NCBI GenBank assembly: GCA_003116975.1 | Contig: BGKB01000129.1 | Coordinates: 124,001 to 188,000 of the forward strand | Source: Aurantiochytrium sp. KH105 | Taxonomy: Eukaryota > Sar > Bigyra > Thraustochytrida > Thraustochytriidae | DNA: 64,000 nucleotides | Reading direction: 5' to 3' | Shown here: positions 9,401 through 17,033 of the stretch, one piece after another | Position numbering within the stretch: position 1 is the stretch's first letter | How the letters are laid out: each line of letters opens with the position of its first letter | The notes under the pieces: generated by a model | Databases searched by the model: none | Seen by the model: the letters and a program-made list of their open reading frames with translations, nothing else | Told to the model about the DNA's origin: nothing | Position numbers and translations under genes: made by a program

Positions 9401-11177
9401 CGTAGCCATATCGCGCCATCAGCTCGTCGCGGCTCATATTTGCCTCTTCATCGAGATCAGCGAGCTCACGCTGAGCTTCGTCGTGGTCGAGCTCGCCTTC
9501 CTGATCCATTGTTTCCTCGTCATCTTGCTCTTCGACGTACGCGAACTCGACGTCACCGTCCTCGTCCTCGTCCTCGCCCCCGCCGTCTTTGAGAGCCTTG
9601 GCGAGTCGCGAGGATTTGCGAAGGTTTTGCGACGATGCGGAGTCTGCCGCGGCGGCCCCATAATACTTTTTGCGTAGCTCTTCCACGGACATTTCGGCTT
9701 CGGCTTGCAAGTCATCAAGCTCCTGTTTCGACTCGGCGGCTGTTTGCTCGCCCTCTGCCTCCAAAGTCTCCTCGTTGTCTTGCTCGTCTTCCCCAACGAA
9801 ATCATCATCGACTTCCTTTGTCTCGCGATCTTCATCCGTGTCTTGATTTGCGGCTTGCGTTGTGAGCATCACAGACGTCGTCGACGTGGAAGCCACCTGG
9901 TCCGAGTAGCCGTACATGCGGAGCAGCTCTTCACGCGACATTTGGCCTTCGCGCCGAAGCGCTGACAATTCCTGAGCGTTGGCTTCAGCACTGCCCTCCC
10001 CGACTTCGTCGATTGTGCTTTCGTTGTCAAGTGCGTTTTCAGGATCACTCATTTGCCAATTTTCCTCGTCCAAGTCTCCGTCGCCCTTGAGAGAACGTGG
10101 TCGTCCCCGCAAACGTTTGCCACCGCGCTCCCTGGGGCTCTGAGAAGCCCCGTTGCGACGAGGTCTCTTACGCGATCTTTGTGAGCTATACAGCATTGAC
10201 GCGAGGGACTCCTGATCGGACCCTTTGCTGTCATCGGACAGTTGCCTATCGAGACGGCGACTCGATCGTCGTTGTCGCCTTGACCGTTGCGTCTCCGTTT
10301 GCTCTGAGCTCGCAGAGCTTCGATCGCTGCGGTCGTTGTCATCGCTGTCATCGCTGTCGTCGTCGCTTTCGTCGCTCGCACTGCTTTGTGCGCTCGGCGT
10401 GCTGGCGCTAATGGCGCTACGTGGTGGGGCAATATATCTTCGCTCATCCTCTTCAGCCTCGCGGCGAAGCTTTGAAGCGAGCATATTGGAATAACGTTCG
10501 GTCTGACTCACGAGAAAATTGAGATGCTTGTCCATGGCGGCCTGCTGTTTTGCGTAAAACTCTGTCTTGTGCTTGTACACGACGATGCGGTCAATCTTGT
10601 CCCAAAAAGTGCGCACCTCTCGAGCTACACGTGCGCAGATCTTGCGCGCCGTCTTGCGCATTACGGCAGAGTTCTGGAGATCTTTGTTGAGCATCTTTTC
10701 TCTCTGACGCAAGGCAGACTTGACGATGATCTTTTGCTGTTTCTGCTTCCAGCCGCGTTCAGACTTGAAATCCTTGGCCATCCACTCCATTTCTTTCAAG
10801 AGGTAGCCCCAATGTGCGGTGTTCATCTTGGCGTCGTCCTGCGCCCTGCCAATACGCGCCGTTGACACGGGCGCAATCTGGTGCAGGCGCTTTTGGACGA
10901 GTGTTTTATGTCGCACAAGCTCGCTCAGCGACATTTTTTGCACGTCCAGGCCCGTGTCGACCTTGACGGTCTCCAGGCCGTTCTCATCCAGGACGTCCTC
11001 TTTCTCGTCTTCGTCCTCGTCTTCGTCCTCGTCGTCGTCCTCGTGCTCCTCATCTCCGCCCTCGTGATTTTCCTCGTCCTCCTGTTGCTCGTCGTCGCGG
11101 CCCGCCTCCTCCTTCACGTCGCTAACCGCGCCGTTCCCGAGCGGGCCGGCGGGCATGACATCGTTTTCTGCCGCCAT
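3423..11177 (-). CDS. SWR1/SRCAP-family Snf2 ATPase fused to WW, F-box, Tudor-like, beta-helix and AT-hook modules
   Basis: One unbroken 2584-aa frame. In order: acidic N-terminus; HSA domain (about 115-230, HWGYLLKEMEWMAKDF), which in this family binds actin and Arp4; three copies of an acidic Z-type motif (about 385-425, 462-508, 550-593); split Snf2 ATPase with DEMGLGKT (about 675), DEAH (about 777), a long insertion typical of SWR1/INO80, and SGGLGIN plus AHRIGQ (about 1353). After the ATPase come the family motifs MAEVEDD and KVERFA, then features foreign to the family: WW domain (about 1675-1700, GRKYYHNRET), F-box (about 1720-1760, PEVVTRVMHYL then VCKRWL), Tudor/Agenet-like fold (about 1785-1830, WYPAIV, GTYEVTY), a right-handed beta-helix region (about 1870-2290) and a Lys/Ser-rich tail with an AT-hook (KRGRPPGP, about 2440). 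The known role of SWR1 ATPases is H2A.Z-for-H2A exchange; F-box plus beta-helix resembles FBXO10/FBXO11 ubiquitin-ligase adaptors. Starts at the ATG at 11177, divergent from REV7. Confidence 0.95.
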   Translation of the reverse strand: MAAENDVMPAGPLGNGAVSDVKEEAGRDDEQQEDEENHEGGDEEHEDDDEDEDEDEDEKEDVLDENGLETVKVDTGLDVQKMSLSELVRHKTLVQKRLHQIAPVSTARIGRAQDDAKMNTAHWGYLLKEMEWMAKDFKSERGWKQKQQKIIVKSALRQREKMLNKDLQNSAVMRKTARKICARVAREVRTFWDKIDRIVVYKHKTEFYAKQQAAMDKHLNFLVSQTERYSNMLASKLRREAEEDERRYIAPPRSAISASTPSAQSSASDESDDDSDDSDDNDRSDRSSASSEQTETQRSRRQRRSSRRLDRQLSDDSKGSDQESLASMLYSSQRSRKRPRRNGASQSPRERGGKRLRGRPRSLKGDGDLDEENWQMSDPENALDNESTIDEVGEGSAEANAQELSALRREGQMSREELLRMYGYSDQVASTSTTSVMLTTQAANQDTDEDRETKEVDDDFVGEDEQDNEETLEAEGEQTAAESKQELDDLQAEAEMSVEELRKKYYGAAAADSASSQNLRKSSRLAKALKDGGGEDEDEDGDVEFAYVEEQDDEETMDQEGELDHDEAQRELADLDEEANMSRDELMARYGYGPSNAQVQGNGPSNADEDDSEMHDAPSQQSEPVGKDNDQEDSIKFQVPFLMDKDLMLREYQRQGLDWLVSMYERHLNGILADEMGLGKTVQTISLLAHLAAERGIWGPHLIIVPTSVLLNWEMEFKKFCPAFKVLTYYGTVKERKAKRVGWTQPNAFHACITSYQLVVQDAHILRRRKWFYMILDEAHNIKNFRSQRWQTLLTFNTKRRLLLTGTPLQNSLMELWSLMHFLMPHIFRSQTEFKYWFSNPLNAVVEGRGKASAAQAALAQQEQDRHNAKVIKRLHTVIRPFLLRRLKADVATQLPGKYEHIVRVPLSRRQRFLYEDFISRSSTRQALTSGGYLGMMAILMKLRMVCNHPDIFEPRVIASPFGMEPLQVAAAARTLGIRKHIGACFCGRDPVAGLELDIGGVWGLASREVGQFSGLLHSRSQVEQLAKLRPAKKALIEVLSSTDFGEDGDECIDAMDLSVEAQSVVDKARQIMRSKADAERQMRAERFAARMANLERLLPVYGEDLRRAVTVGPAPGITSSGLRSQWLRYHGRADVDGTMALRELTPRVLDRAARLRPMLERFTFVTPAAMAPTPVIRYMGPWSQDSLNTLQEARNHASRAEELIRVVSNPDVEAPMSAAILHPAAIRQRLAFPDKMLVQYDCGKLQYLAAKLRELKAGGHRVLIFTQMTKMLDILELFLNLHGHIYFRLDGATKVDARQRMMEKFNRDTRIFAFILSTRSGGLGINLTGADTVIFYDSDWNPSMDAQAQDRAHRIGQTRDVHIYRLISEHTIEENILLKANQKRELNKLSVEDGNFTVGSFLSAGGQVKELLGLEGGDEGVQNGSSTAASGTLAAGGSQEEIERAMAEVEDDLDKAAAARARQEAQDDLDEFDEAGPSDAAATTSVTPAEDASKTTKKKKSSKSKSKSQGTTKPTEQVNGGERVGNNNMEDDDDDEGLSGVDDDEGVDDLDNEDAKNSSNETDPESAETAMTQDQLKEIELRLEKVERFAITFRLFWFPVVDTLTARLQMQAMEEAQQQTWEVEKLEAEKEEMEDDAEEELIMATDGSKFDVSSYHAAKNAIANAKRMRILTGKDWVEYKTAWGRKYYHNRETMETSWEQPAILHAMHEFRQAQRHGWERLMPEVVTRVMHYLGSPAERYIAGCVCKRWLQASRHPSFAIWVSNVSDLADLKVPFDLDWITVGTQVETLYQSGEIWYPAIVTDVAADGTYEVTYTDGFVETGLRRGLLRLDSGIRYNFVNPVDEGASPYGVMSKHHASRLGSGPRLPDPRRVGSLLEALALASAGEVIVLRAGLHELDASSFLLDKQVRIVGEQFYAKVSGLRKRAVAKYQTSPSSTSPRSRARSSSSSSSSSSDVLDLGVSLTSTTAASPSKAQAIVSPTVIRLRRAPSAASLAEVKGQPLEPPAVEVIGVESTDKDYIEARHACEGDESKACVETVRVRSPAAGALRKLDKHVMWSYPQQTAIEISGSSAFRVQVNGQLVVQGVALIRAANPHVSASSPMPKALDGVHILEESRVLFVDCTMSQMHGGGAGVRVKSAASVTFLVQCTVCSAPEHGIVQDDGAVVLVASEICNNSASGVKVEQGLFIAERSTIHGNLESAVSVESDEFLLRMEGNDLRKNGARAIHLPDDFSEAQMQLRVQLSNNLIHSHEADFPKGDPWFLAAHRLKTWRAEVHRRWKQLAAEKRQLKRAAARKVARASRHSAISSRPKRRSAPTNLSEAAIASRPNGAAAPSESAASAGPASTLPEKAAKGGMAAEDTSAQSAPAESSSNIDAASKSDNADVDGSRNRKSRSNKSKSEPAAGKNQSESSKVKSDSEKNTTSGDSAKTGVKRKRGRPPGPRRAAVVAKADLESPPSEEPSSAGHEARKLRRRSQQPQPKQSQPKASQSKPSSVAPAASAPDPGSEPSAAAPKSPAPAAAAPAARSKAKSPASKKSKPTSRTTAGTSSPVRAQAQAQDRASRALARERRTRSSLSTSRRKKK

Positions 11178-11630
11178 GGCTGCCCGACCGCCAGCCCGCG
11201 GCGCCGAGGCGAAAGGAAAGGGGGAGACCCGGACTCGCCCTGGGCCCCCGCGCCGCGCCCGCGGCCTCCCTGTGCCCCGCGGCCTCGAAGGCGCGCCCGC
11301 GCAGCCGCCCCGTGCGCGGCAGCCGCCAGCTCGCGGCGCTTCGATGGTTTGTTTGATTTTTGCATTTCGGGTTGCGGCCCCTTTTTTTGCTCTTCTTTTT
11401 TTTTGCTTTTTTTTGTTTTCGGTCTTTCGCTTCGCTTGGTGCCGCCCGGGCCTCCTCCTCCCTTCGTTCAGAGCTTATCGCTGCAAACTGCAACCTGGAG
11501 AATTGTCAAGCTATGAGCGAAAGAAGATCCCCAAAGACTCCCCGGTTCTTCTTCTGTCGCCGATACCTTCTCAGGCTAGGACGAAGTCGATACCACCCAT
11601 CGTCATCGAGCAGACAGCAGCACGACTGCG

Positions 11631-11682
11631 TTTTTCCCGGTGAGAACTTCGGCGCGTTTTTCCCGGTGAGAACTTCGGCGCG
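11631..11682. repeat. Perfect 26-bp tandem duplication
   Basis: Two identical 26-bp units (11631-11656 and 11657-11682), each containing TTTTTCCCGG and AACTTCGGCGCG. Located in the SWR1/REV7 divergent promoter. Confidence 0.95.
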
Positions 11683-11699
11683 GGGCAGCGCCGAAGTTC
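11670..11699. repeat. Inverted repeat, 12-bp perfect arms, 6-nt loop
   Basis: Left arm GAACTTCGGCGC at 11670-11681, loop GGGGCA, right arm GCGCCGAAGTTC at 11688-11699. The left arm is the end of the second 26-bp unit, so the duplication and the hairpin overlap. Confidence 0.95.
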
Positions 11700-11856
11700 C
11701 TTCACTCGCGAGATCTTGTTGTTTATCGAAGATTGATCAACGATCGCAACGATCGATCGATCGCGGGGAGCAAAGCGACTTTGACGAGGGCGAGGAGCAC
11801 AGCGCAGACGTGCAGGAAAGGGTCGAGGAGGAGGGCCATGCGCGGCGGCACTGGGC

Positions 11857-12780
11857 ATGGCGTCTGCTGCGGCGGATGTGGGCGAGTTCCTGGCGCTCGC
11901 GGTGCACGCGGTGCTTTGGCGCAAGAGGGTCTACCCGCGTGAGACCTTTCGCCGCACGGTGCGCTGGGGCGCCACGGTGTGGCAGAGCATGCACGCGGGG
12001 CTCTGCGCGTACGTTGACAAGCACGTCCGCGACGCAGAGGCCTGGCTGCTCAAGGGCCAACTGAACGAAATTCAAATTGTCCTGCGCGACCCCAGTGACG
12101 CCGTGCCTGCGGAGCGCATTCGCCTCAAGTTCCAGACGAGCGCAGCTGCGAATGGCGCAGTGCTTACTGCAGACGCGTGTCGATGCTTTTTCGAAAAGGT
12201 CCTTTGTAAGGACCTTGGATCTCCGCCAGTCGCAGAAGGACGCACATTCTCGCTTCTGCTCGTTTGTCATGACGTCGACCCGACTGCATACCACGCTTCG
12301 TGGATACGCGAGGTGCCTGGCGCACTCCAAGCTCCGCCTTCACGCGTACAAGTAATCGAGCCTATTTTGACTGTCCCAGTGACCTCGGGCATCGAGCTTG
12401 AAGCATTTGTACAGAGTTATCACGAGGCAAAACCCCAAATACCTGAAAAGTCTACTCGCAACGCCGAGCCCCTTGCAAAGGAGCAAATCAATCCTCGCGC
12501 TTTACAAGAAAGTGAGGTATTAGAGCAGGAGGAGGATTCACAGGAGAGATCATCAACAAATCACGACGCAGATGCAAAGCAGAACAACCATCGGCAGCAA
12601 GAGACTGACGAAGCGTTTGATGAGGATGCGGACCAGGACAACGGAGCATTAGGAACTCAAGTCAGCGCATCCAAGGAGGACTGGATAGCGCCGCCTTCAT
12701 CTTCATCGGAAGATGCCTTTGGTGCGCAAACACATCAGCTTGCAGCAGAAAATGAATTCGATTACAGTCCTTTAGAATAA
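11857..12780 (+). CDS. REV7/MAD2L2-like HORMA-domain protein with acidic C-terminal tail
   Basis: 307 aa. The N-terminal 185 residues match the HORMA fold of REV7 (MAD2L2), the adaptor subunit of translesion DNA polymerase zeta. Residues 9-27 (EFLALAVHAVLW..RVYP) align well with the conserved start of REV7. They are followed by a helix ending DAEAWLLKGQLNEIQIV (REV7: LLEKNDVEKVVVV), a FFEKVL helix, FSLLLVCHD, and a terminal segment with PILTVPVTSGIELEAFV corresponding to the mobile safety-belt region. After residue 190 comes a roughly 115-residue tail rich in E, D, Q and S, absent from human REV7 and probably disordered. Start is the ATG at 11857, giving an N-terminus as short as in the family. 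The other HORMA proteins, MAD2 and HORMAD, fit the opening motif less well. Confidence 0.8.
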   Translation: MASAAADVGEFLALAVHAVLWRKRVYPRETFRRTVRWGATVWQSMHAGLCAYVDKHVRDAEAWLLKGQLNEIQIVLRDPSDAVPAERIRLKFQTSAAANGAVLTADACRCFFEKVLCKDLGSPPVAEGRTFSLLLVCHDVDPTAYHASWIREVPGALQAPPSRVQVIEPILTVPVTSGIELEAFVQSYHEAKPQIPEKSTRNAEPLAKEQINPRALQESEVLEQEEDSQERSSTNHDADAKQNNHRQQETDEAFDEDADQDNGALGTQVSASKEDWIAPPSSSSEDAFGAQTHQLAAENEFDYSPLE

Positions 12781-13242
12781 GCGAAGCAAAAATGTTCGGC
12801 AAAATTGATCAAAGTTGGTCAAAGTAATAAAATTGTTGGAAATCTTTTCCTGCTATCAGACAAGGTGGGGTGGGAATTGTTACGGTGACAGTCTTCCTTT
12901 CTTCTTCTTTTTTTTGGGGGGTTGCAAAGGCACGACTTGCAAGCTTCGTGCCGTGGTGCAAACCCTGTTCGCTTTGAACAACAACATGTCACGTCATAAC
13001 AAACCAAAAGGGGGGAGACTGTCTCATGTGCACATCGTCTTTGTGCAAACGATTGCGCGCCTTAATTTGTTTGACCTGGTGAGCGGAAACACTTTCTTCG
13101 TTTCTTGCACTCACCGTTGACGAAAATCGAACATCTCACCTCACCTCACATCCCATCACATCACATCATACGAGAAAAAGGTCGTACATATGGACGGGCG
13201 GACGGCTAGGTAGGTGAGTGGGCAGGTGGGCAGGCAAGACGC
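12781..13242. other. Intergenic between convergent genes (REV7-like and kinase)
   Basis: 462 bp, AT-richer than its surroundings, with T-runs near 12905 and a CACAT/CTCACAT repeat near 13140-13170. It should hold both 3' ends; no gene seen. Confidence 0.6.
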
Positions 13243-16200
13243 CTACCCGATCGAATCAGTGAGAAAGCCATACATGTTCACACGTTCAACAGCGTGCAGC
13301 TTGTTGTTGAACTGTTGGCACATGTGCGTAATGCGAGTCCACATTTGCGAGTAGTCTTCGACGCGCTCAAGAAAACGGCCACGGAGGCGCGGATTCCGCG
13401 AGTAGTTGACCATTGTCTCCACATGATTCGCGCGCTGCAACAACACATCAACGACAACCTCCATGTGAGACCAAAACGAGGCATGCTTTTGTAAGAGTCG
13501 ATCGATCTCTTTGAGCATGGCCAAAGCTTTGCTGATGGGTTCCAGGTGTTCGGCACCCGGCTGCAAAGAGACAACACTGAACTCACCCGGCAGCACGACA
13601 GAGGCCTCGTCCTCGTCAAGGTTCCCGCTCGCAGCAGCTTCGGCCTTGAGCCGCTGAGCCTCGGCAAGTTCACGGTTGTACGTTCGGATCTGCTCTTCAA
13701 GGACGCGCTCGTTTTCGCGTTGCTCTTGGGCAAGCTTTTGCCGGTCACGCAACGAGGCGAGCGCCGAGGGTGTTGTCGTCTCGAGGTCCATTTTCGCCTG
13801 CTCTTGCTCTTCAAGGGCCTTGGTGGACTGAATCTGGCCCTCCTCGGCGGCCTCCACCGCGCCAGCGCTCGCGCCCGTGCCTGAAGAATTGATGCCGTTT
13901 GCGTGCTTGACGCGGGCATTGTTGCTCTTCTCGACAGCAACTGCGTCGGTGACGCGGTACCCCGCAGCCGCGGCGGCATGAACGCGATGACGCCTGCGCG
14001 CAAGCTGCAAAGTATTGTTCACAGCGGCAATGACCTTGACATTGGCCTTGAGGAGATCCTGCGACTCGCTCTGAATGCCGCGAATCCACTCTTTGATGGT
14101 GTCAAAGCACTGAATGGCCATTCCAAACTCACCCTCCTCCACTGCAATCTGCATGTCCGGAATTAGGTCCGTCACCGAGATCGACGTATGCTCGAGTTTC
14201 TTCAAAATCGTTTGCGAGGCTCCCAAAAGCTCGCGGCTCGCCACAGCACTCGAAACGATACCCGGCGAGACGACGTCGTCGTCTTTGAAGGCATCAAACG
14301 ATTGGTGGAAGCATTGCGCAATCTGCGTCTGCAGCTGCAACAAGAGATCCGGGTTGATGATCGCATTGTTCTCGGAGGGAACCTCGACGTTGGCGAGGTC
14401 CGCGTGCGCGCGGGGAATGATACTGTCTCCCACAAAGCCAGAAGGTGCCCTTGGTGCAGTGGGCGCGGTGCTCGAGGCTGCCGTTCGGCCCGCCGCACGA
14501 GGCGACTGCGTTCTTGCCACCGTGGACACTGGCTGACTCGTGGGGGTCGACGCTGCAGCCGATCTCGCATGCATTCGAGTCTCGGTAGTATCATAGAGAC
14601 GCTCGTGCTCATTGATGTCATCGAGAGGCGGGTCAGCAGGTGAAGAGGGTGAATCCTCGTTGCCGCTCGAAGAATCCGTGTCCGAGGTGACACTACCAGG
14701 GCGGGATCGCGCCTCCTTGAGCGGCCCCCAGACGCCGTTGGCGGCGCCAGGGAGGTTGAGCACCTCGATCGACGATCGCGAGTTCGATCGCATCGACGAT
14801 TCTGACGCGTTGCGCGCGCGTCGACCATATTTGCCGTGCATCGTCTCAGCAAGAAGTTCGTCGCCCGTTTGGCTGGCATCTCGCGGAGCTGCGCGCGAAA
14901 TCTGCCGCTTCATGCCCGTGTAGCGATCCGCAGAGGACTCGTGAAGACCAGATCCGAGGTGCGCGGCGGCCTCGCTGCCCTGGCTTCCAGTGGCAGAATT
15001 CATGCGATCGAGATGGACCGAGTCCATGGAGCCACCGCTTGCGATACCCTCAAACTCGGCAGCGGCCGCCGAGACTTGATCAAAGAGACGATTGATCTCC
15101 TTGGTTCCGCTCCCGCTCGTGTTCGAGCCGGTTCTCTCCGTTGCCGACTCGGACCTTGCCCCGACGTGTTGTTGCGTGGGCGTTGTCGGATATCGCGGAG
15201 GCTCGGACATTGCAGCAGCGCTCTTGGGTCGCTGCTCCGGCGCAGAGGACGCGCCCTCCATGGCCGCGTCGACACTCGTGCGCGCAGGCGCAGAAGCACG
15301 CGAATGAGTTGAGACCTGGGAATGGGAGGAAGCCGTGCTTGCGTCGCCCGAGGTTGCCGTCTCCGACTTGGTGGCAGACGGTGAAATGGCGCCATTCATG
15401 TGGTCAACGACGCTGATGCGCATGGGCCCGCGCGGGAACATCTCCGCCGTGGGCGACTGCGAGGGGGAGTGCGAAGGCGAAGAGTCAGGACTGAGCGGAA
15501 GCTGAATGTTGGCAATCTTGAGAGCGGCTTGGGCTGCACGAGGATGGTGTTCATGCACCCAGGGATGACGAAGAGCCTCCACAATGGTGCATCGCGTGCG
15601 CGGGTTGGGATCCATCAGTTTAGAAATGAGATCCTTGGCCTGGGTCGAGACGCGCGCAATCCGCGGGTCAGAGTAAATGACGCGCTGGCCGGCCTCGAAC
15701 TGGGGAAAGCAGGCAGCCAGCGTGACGTGCAAGAGAACCCCGGTAGAGTAACAGTCTACCTTTTCGCTGTACGAGAGTGCGTCGTCGATCGCGGGGGTGG
15801 ACGGGGCACCGAGCGTGCGCGACTCTCGCCGCGCCCGCTCGCCGACCTCGATAATCTCGGGCGCCACGTACCGGGGGGTTCCCACGAGGCTCTTGGCGAT
15901 GGAGCCGCCGCGCTCAGAGCTAAGGACTTTGCTTAGCCCAAAGTCAATGAGTTTGATGCGTGGGCGCAAGTGTTTAAAAGCGTCCTGGAACACCGTGCTT
16001 TCGGCGGTGGCCTCGCTTTCCGTGGTTCCTTGTACGAGGATATTCTCTGGTTTGATATCTCGATGCACAATGCCCAGATTGTGCATGTATGCGAGCGCAG
16101 AGGCAAGCTGGATGAAGACCGCGCAGGCCTCACCCTCGTCGAGGCCCGAGATAGCGAGGATCATTTCGAAGAGTTCCATGCCGAGGACCATTTCCATGAC

Positions 16201-16473
16201 CATGAGCAGGGCGTCCTTTGCTTCGATGGTCTTGTACAGGCGAATCACGGACGGATGTTTCAGGTTTTGCAGGACAGAGCACTCTCGCTTGAGCCTCTCC
16301 ATCATGAAGTGGGGCTGCATGCGTAGGACGCGCAAGTCAACCTTTTTCACGGCGTAGGCAATTTGCGTTTTGACGTCTGTGCACCGGAAGACCGTTCCGA
16401 AGCTGCCCTGGCCGATCTGCGGGCCCAGCACGAGGCCATCCTTGAGGAGCAGCTGCTTCAGCTCGGGCTCCAT
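13243..16473 (-). CDS. CAMK-type serine/threonine protein kinase with coiled-coil and conserved C-terminal helical domain
   Basis: 1076 aa from the ATG at 16473, chosen because the kinase domain starts at once (residues 12-330) and upstream in-frame codons encode only Arg/Ala low complexity. Motifs: glycine loop GQGSFGTVF, VAIK-type lysine in AYAVKKVD, catalytic loop HRDIKPEN (about 139), DFG in KLIDFGLS (about 176), GTPRYVAPE (about 200). All catalytic residues are present, so it should be active. Residues 340-780 are Ser/Thr-rich and probably disordered. Then come helical segments around 820-920, an E/Q/R-rich coiled coil (about 960-1010) and a compact C-terminal helical domain with DVLLQRANHVETMV and RFLERVEDY. 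I recall a similar tail on oomycete CAMK-like kinases, but this is memory, not a search. Substrates unknown. The promoter side runs into the assembly gap. Confidence 0.9.
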   Translation of the reverse strand: MEPELKQLLLKDGLVLGPQIGQGSFGTVFRCTDVKTQIAYAVKKVDLRVLRMQPHFMMERLKRECSVLQNLKHPSVIRLYKTIEAKDALLMVMEMVLGMELFEMILAISGLDEGEACAVFIQLASALAYMHNLGIVHRDIKPENILVQGTTESEATAESTVFQDAFKHLRPRIKLIDFGLSKVLSSERGGSIAKSLVGTPRYVAPEIIEVGERARRESRTLGAPSTPAIDDALSYSEKVDCYSTGVLLHVTLAACFPQFEAGQRVIYSDPRIARVSTQAKDLISKLMDPNPRTRCTIVEALRHPWVHEHHPRAAQAALKIANIQLPLSPDSSPSHSPSQSPTAEMFPRGPMRISVVDHMNGAISPSATKSETATSGDASTASSHSQVSTHSRASAPARTSVDAAMEGASSAPEQRPKSAAAMSEPPRYPTTPTQQHVGARSESATERTGSNTSGSGTKEINRLFDQVSAAAAEFEGIASGGSMDSVHLDRMNSATGSQGSEAAAHLGSGLHESSADRYTGMKRQISRAAPRDASQTGDELLAETMHGKYGRRARNASESSMRSNSRSSIEVLNLPGAANGVWGPLKEARSRPGSVTSDTDSSSGNEDSPSSPADPPLDDINEHERLYDTTETRMHARSAAASTPTSQPVSTVARTQSPRAAGRTAASSTAPTAPRAPSGFVGDSIIPRAHADLANVEVPSENNAIINPDLLLQLQTQIAQCFHQSFDAFKDDDVVSPGIVSSAVASRELLGASQTILKKLEHTSISVTDLIPDMQIAVEEGEFGMAIQCFDTIKEWIRGIQSESQDLLKANVKVIAAVNNTLQLARRRHRVHAAAAAGYRVTDAVAVEKSNNARVKHANGINSSGTGASAGAVEAAEEGQIQSTKALEEQEQAKMDLETTTPSALASLRDRQKLAQEQRENERVLEEQIRTYNRELAEAQRLKAEAAASGNLDEDEASVVLPGEFSVVSLQPGAEHLEPISKALAMLKEIDRLLQKHASFWSHMEVVVDVLLQRANHVETMVNYSRNPRLRGRFLERVEDYSQMWTRITHMCQQFNNKLHAVERVNMYGFLTDSIG

Positions 16474-17033
16474 CGCGCCGCTCCGGGCCCGCGCCCGGGC
16501 CTGCGCGCCGCGCGCCTGCGCGCCGCGCGCGCCAGCCTCCCCGCGCGCGCCGGCGCGCCAGCCAACCAGCTGCGGCGGATCCGCCTCGATGCGACGCGCG
16601 GGGGCGTCCGGGAATCGAAGCGAGGAGGCAGCGGAGGACGCGCGCGCGCGAAGGCAGCGCCCGCGCCGGCAGCAGCAAGCAGCTCCGCCGCCGCCCGCTC
16701 CTGCGCGCGCGAGTCTCGCCCGGGCGAGCTCGCGGTCTCCGTTCTGCTTTCGCTGCCTGCTCTGCTTTGCCGCCTTCTTCAGCGAGGCAGGCAGAGGCGG
16801 CAAGCAGGCAGACACCCGCCCGCAGCGTCGCCCAATGGATGGAACGGAGGCGAACCGGTGCACGGAAAGAACGCCGCTCGGGGGGAAGCAGGGGGACGGA
16901 GCGCCGGCCGGTGGAACAGCGCCTCGGGAAAGAACGCTTCGGGGACAAAAACTTGACGCGCAAAATTCGCGACAATACTTGTCATTTTTATTTTTATTTT
17001 TTTTCTCGTTGGAAGGTTTTCCACGCGGCTTCG
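16474..17033. other. GC-rich upstream region of the kinase gene
   Basis: GC-rich up to about 16900, then a T-rich run (16985-17010) up to the assembly gap. Probable promoter and 5' UTR of the kinase. No independent gene seen. Confidence 0.5.

Larger units (their letters stand above)
11178..11856. other. Divergent promoter region between SWR1-like gene and REV7-like gene
   Basis: Head-to-head spacing of 679 bp. It holds a GC-rich block next to the SWR1-like start, T-rich tracts at 11385-11425, a perfect 26-bp tandem duplication at 11631-11682 and an inverted repeat at 11670-11699. No gene is supportable here; frames on both strands are low in complexity. Confidence 0.6.

Noticed and set aside
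16474-16863. N-terminal extension of the CAMK-like kinase by 130 codons
   Set aside because: Encodes Arg/Ala low complexity; the ATG at 16473 directly precedes the kinase fold.
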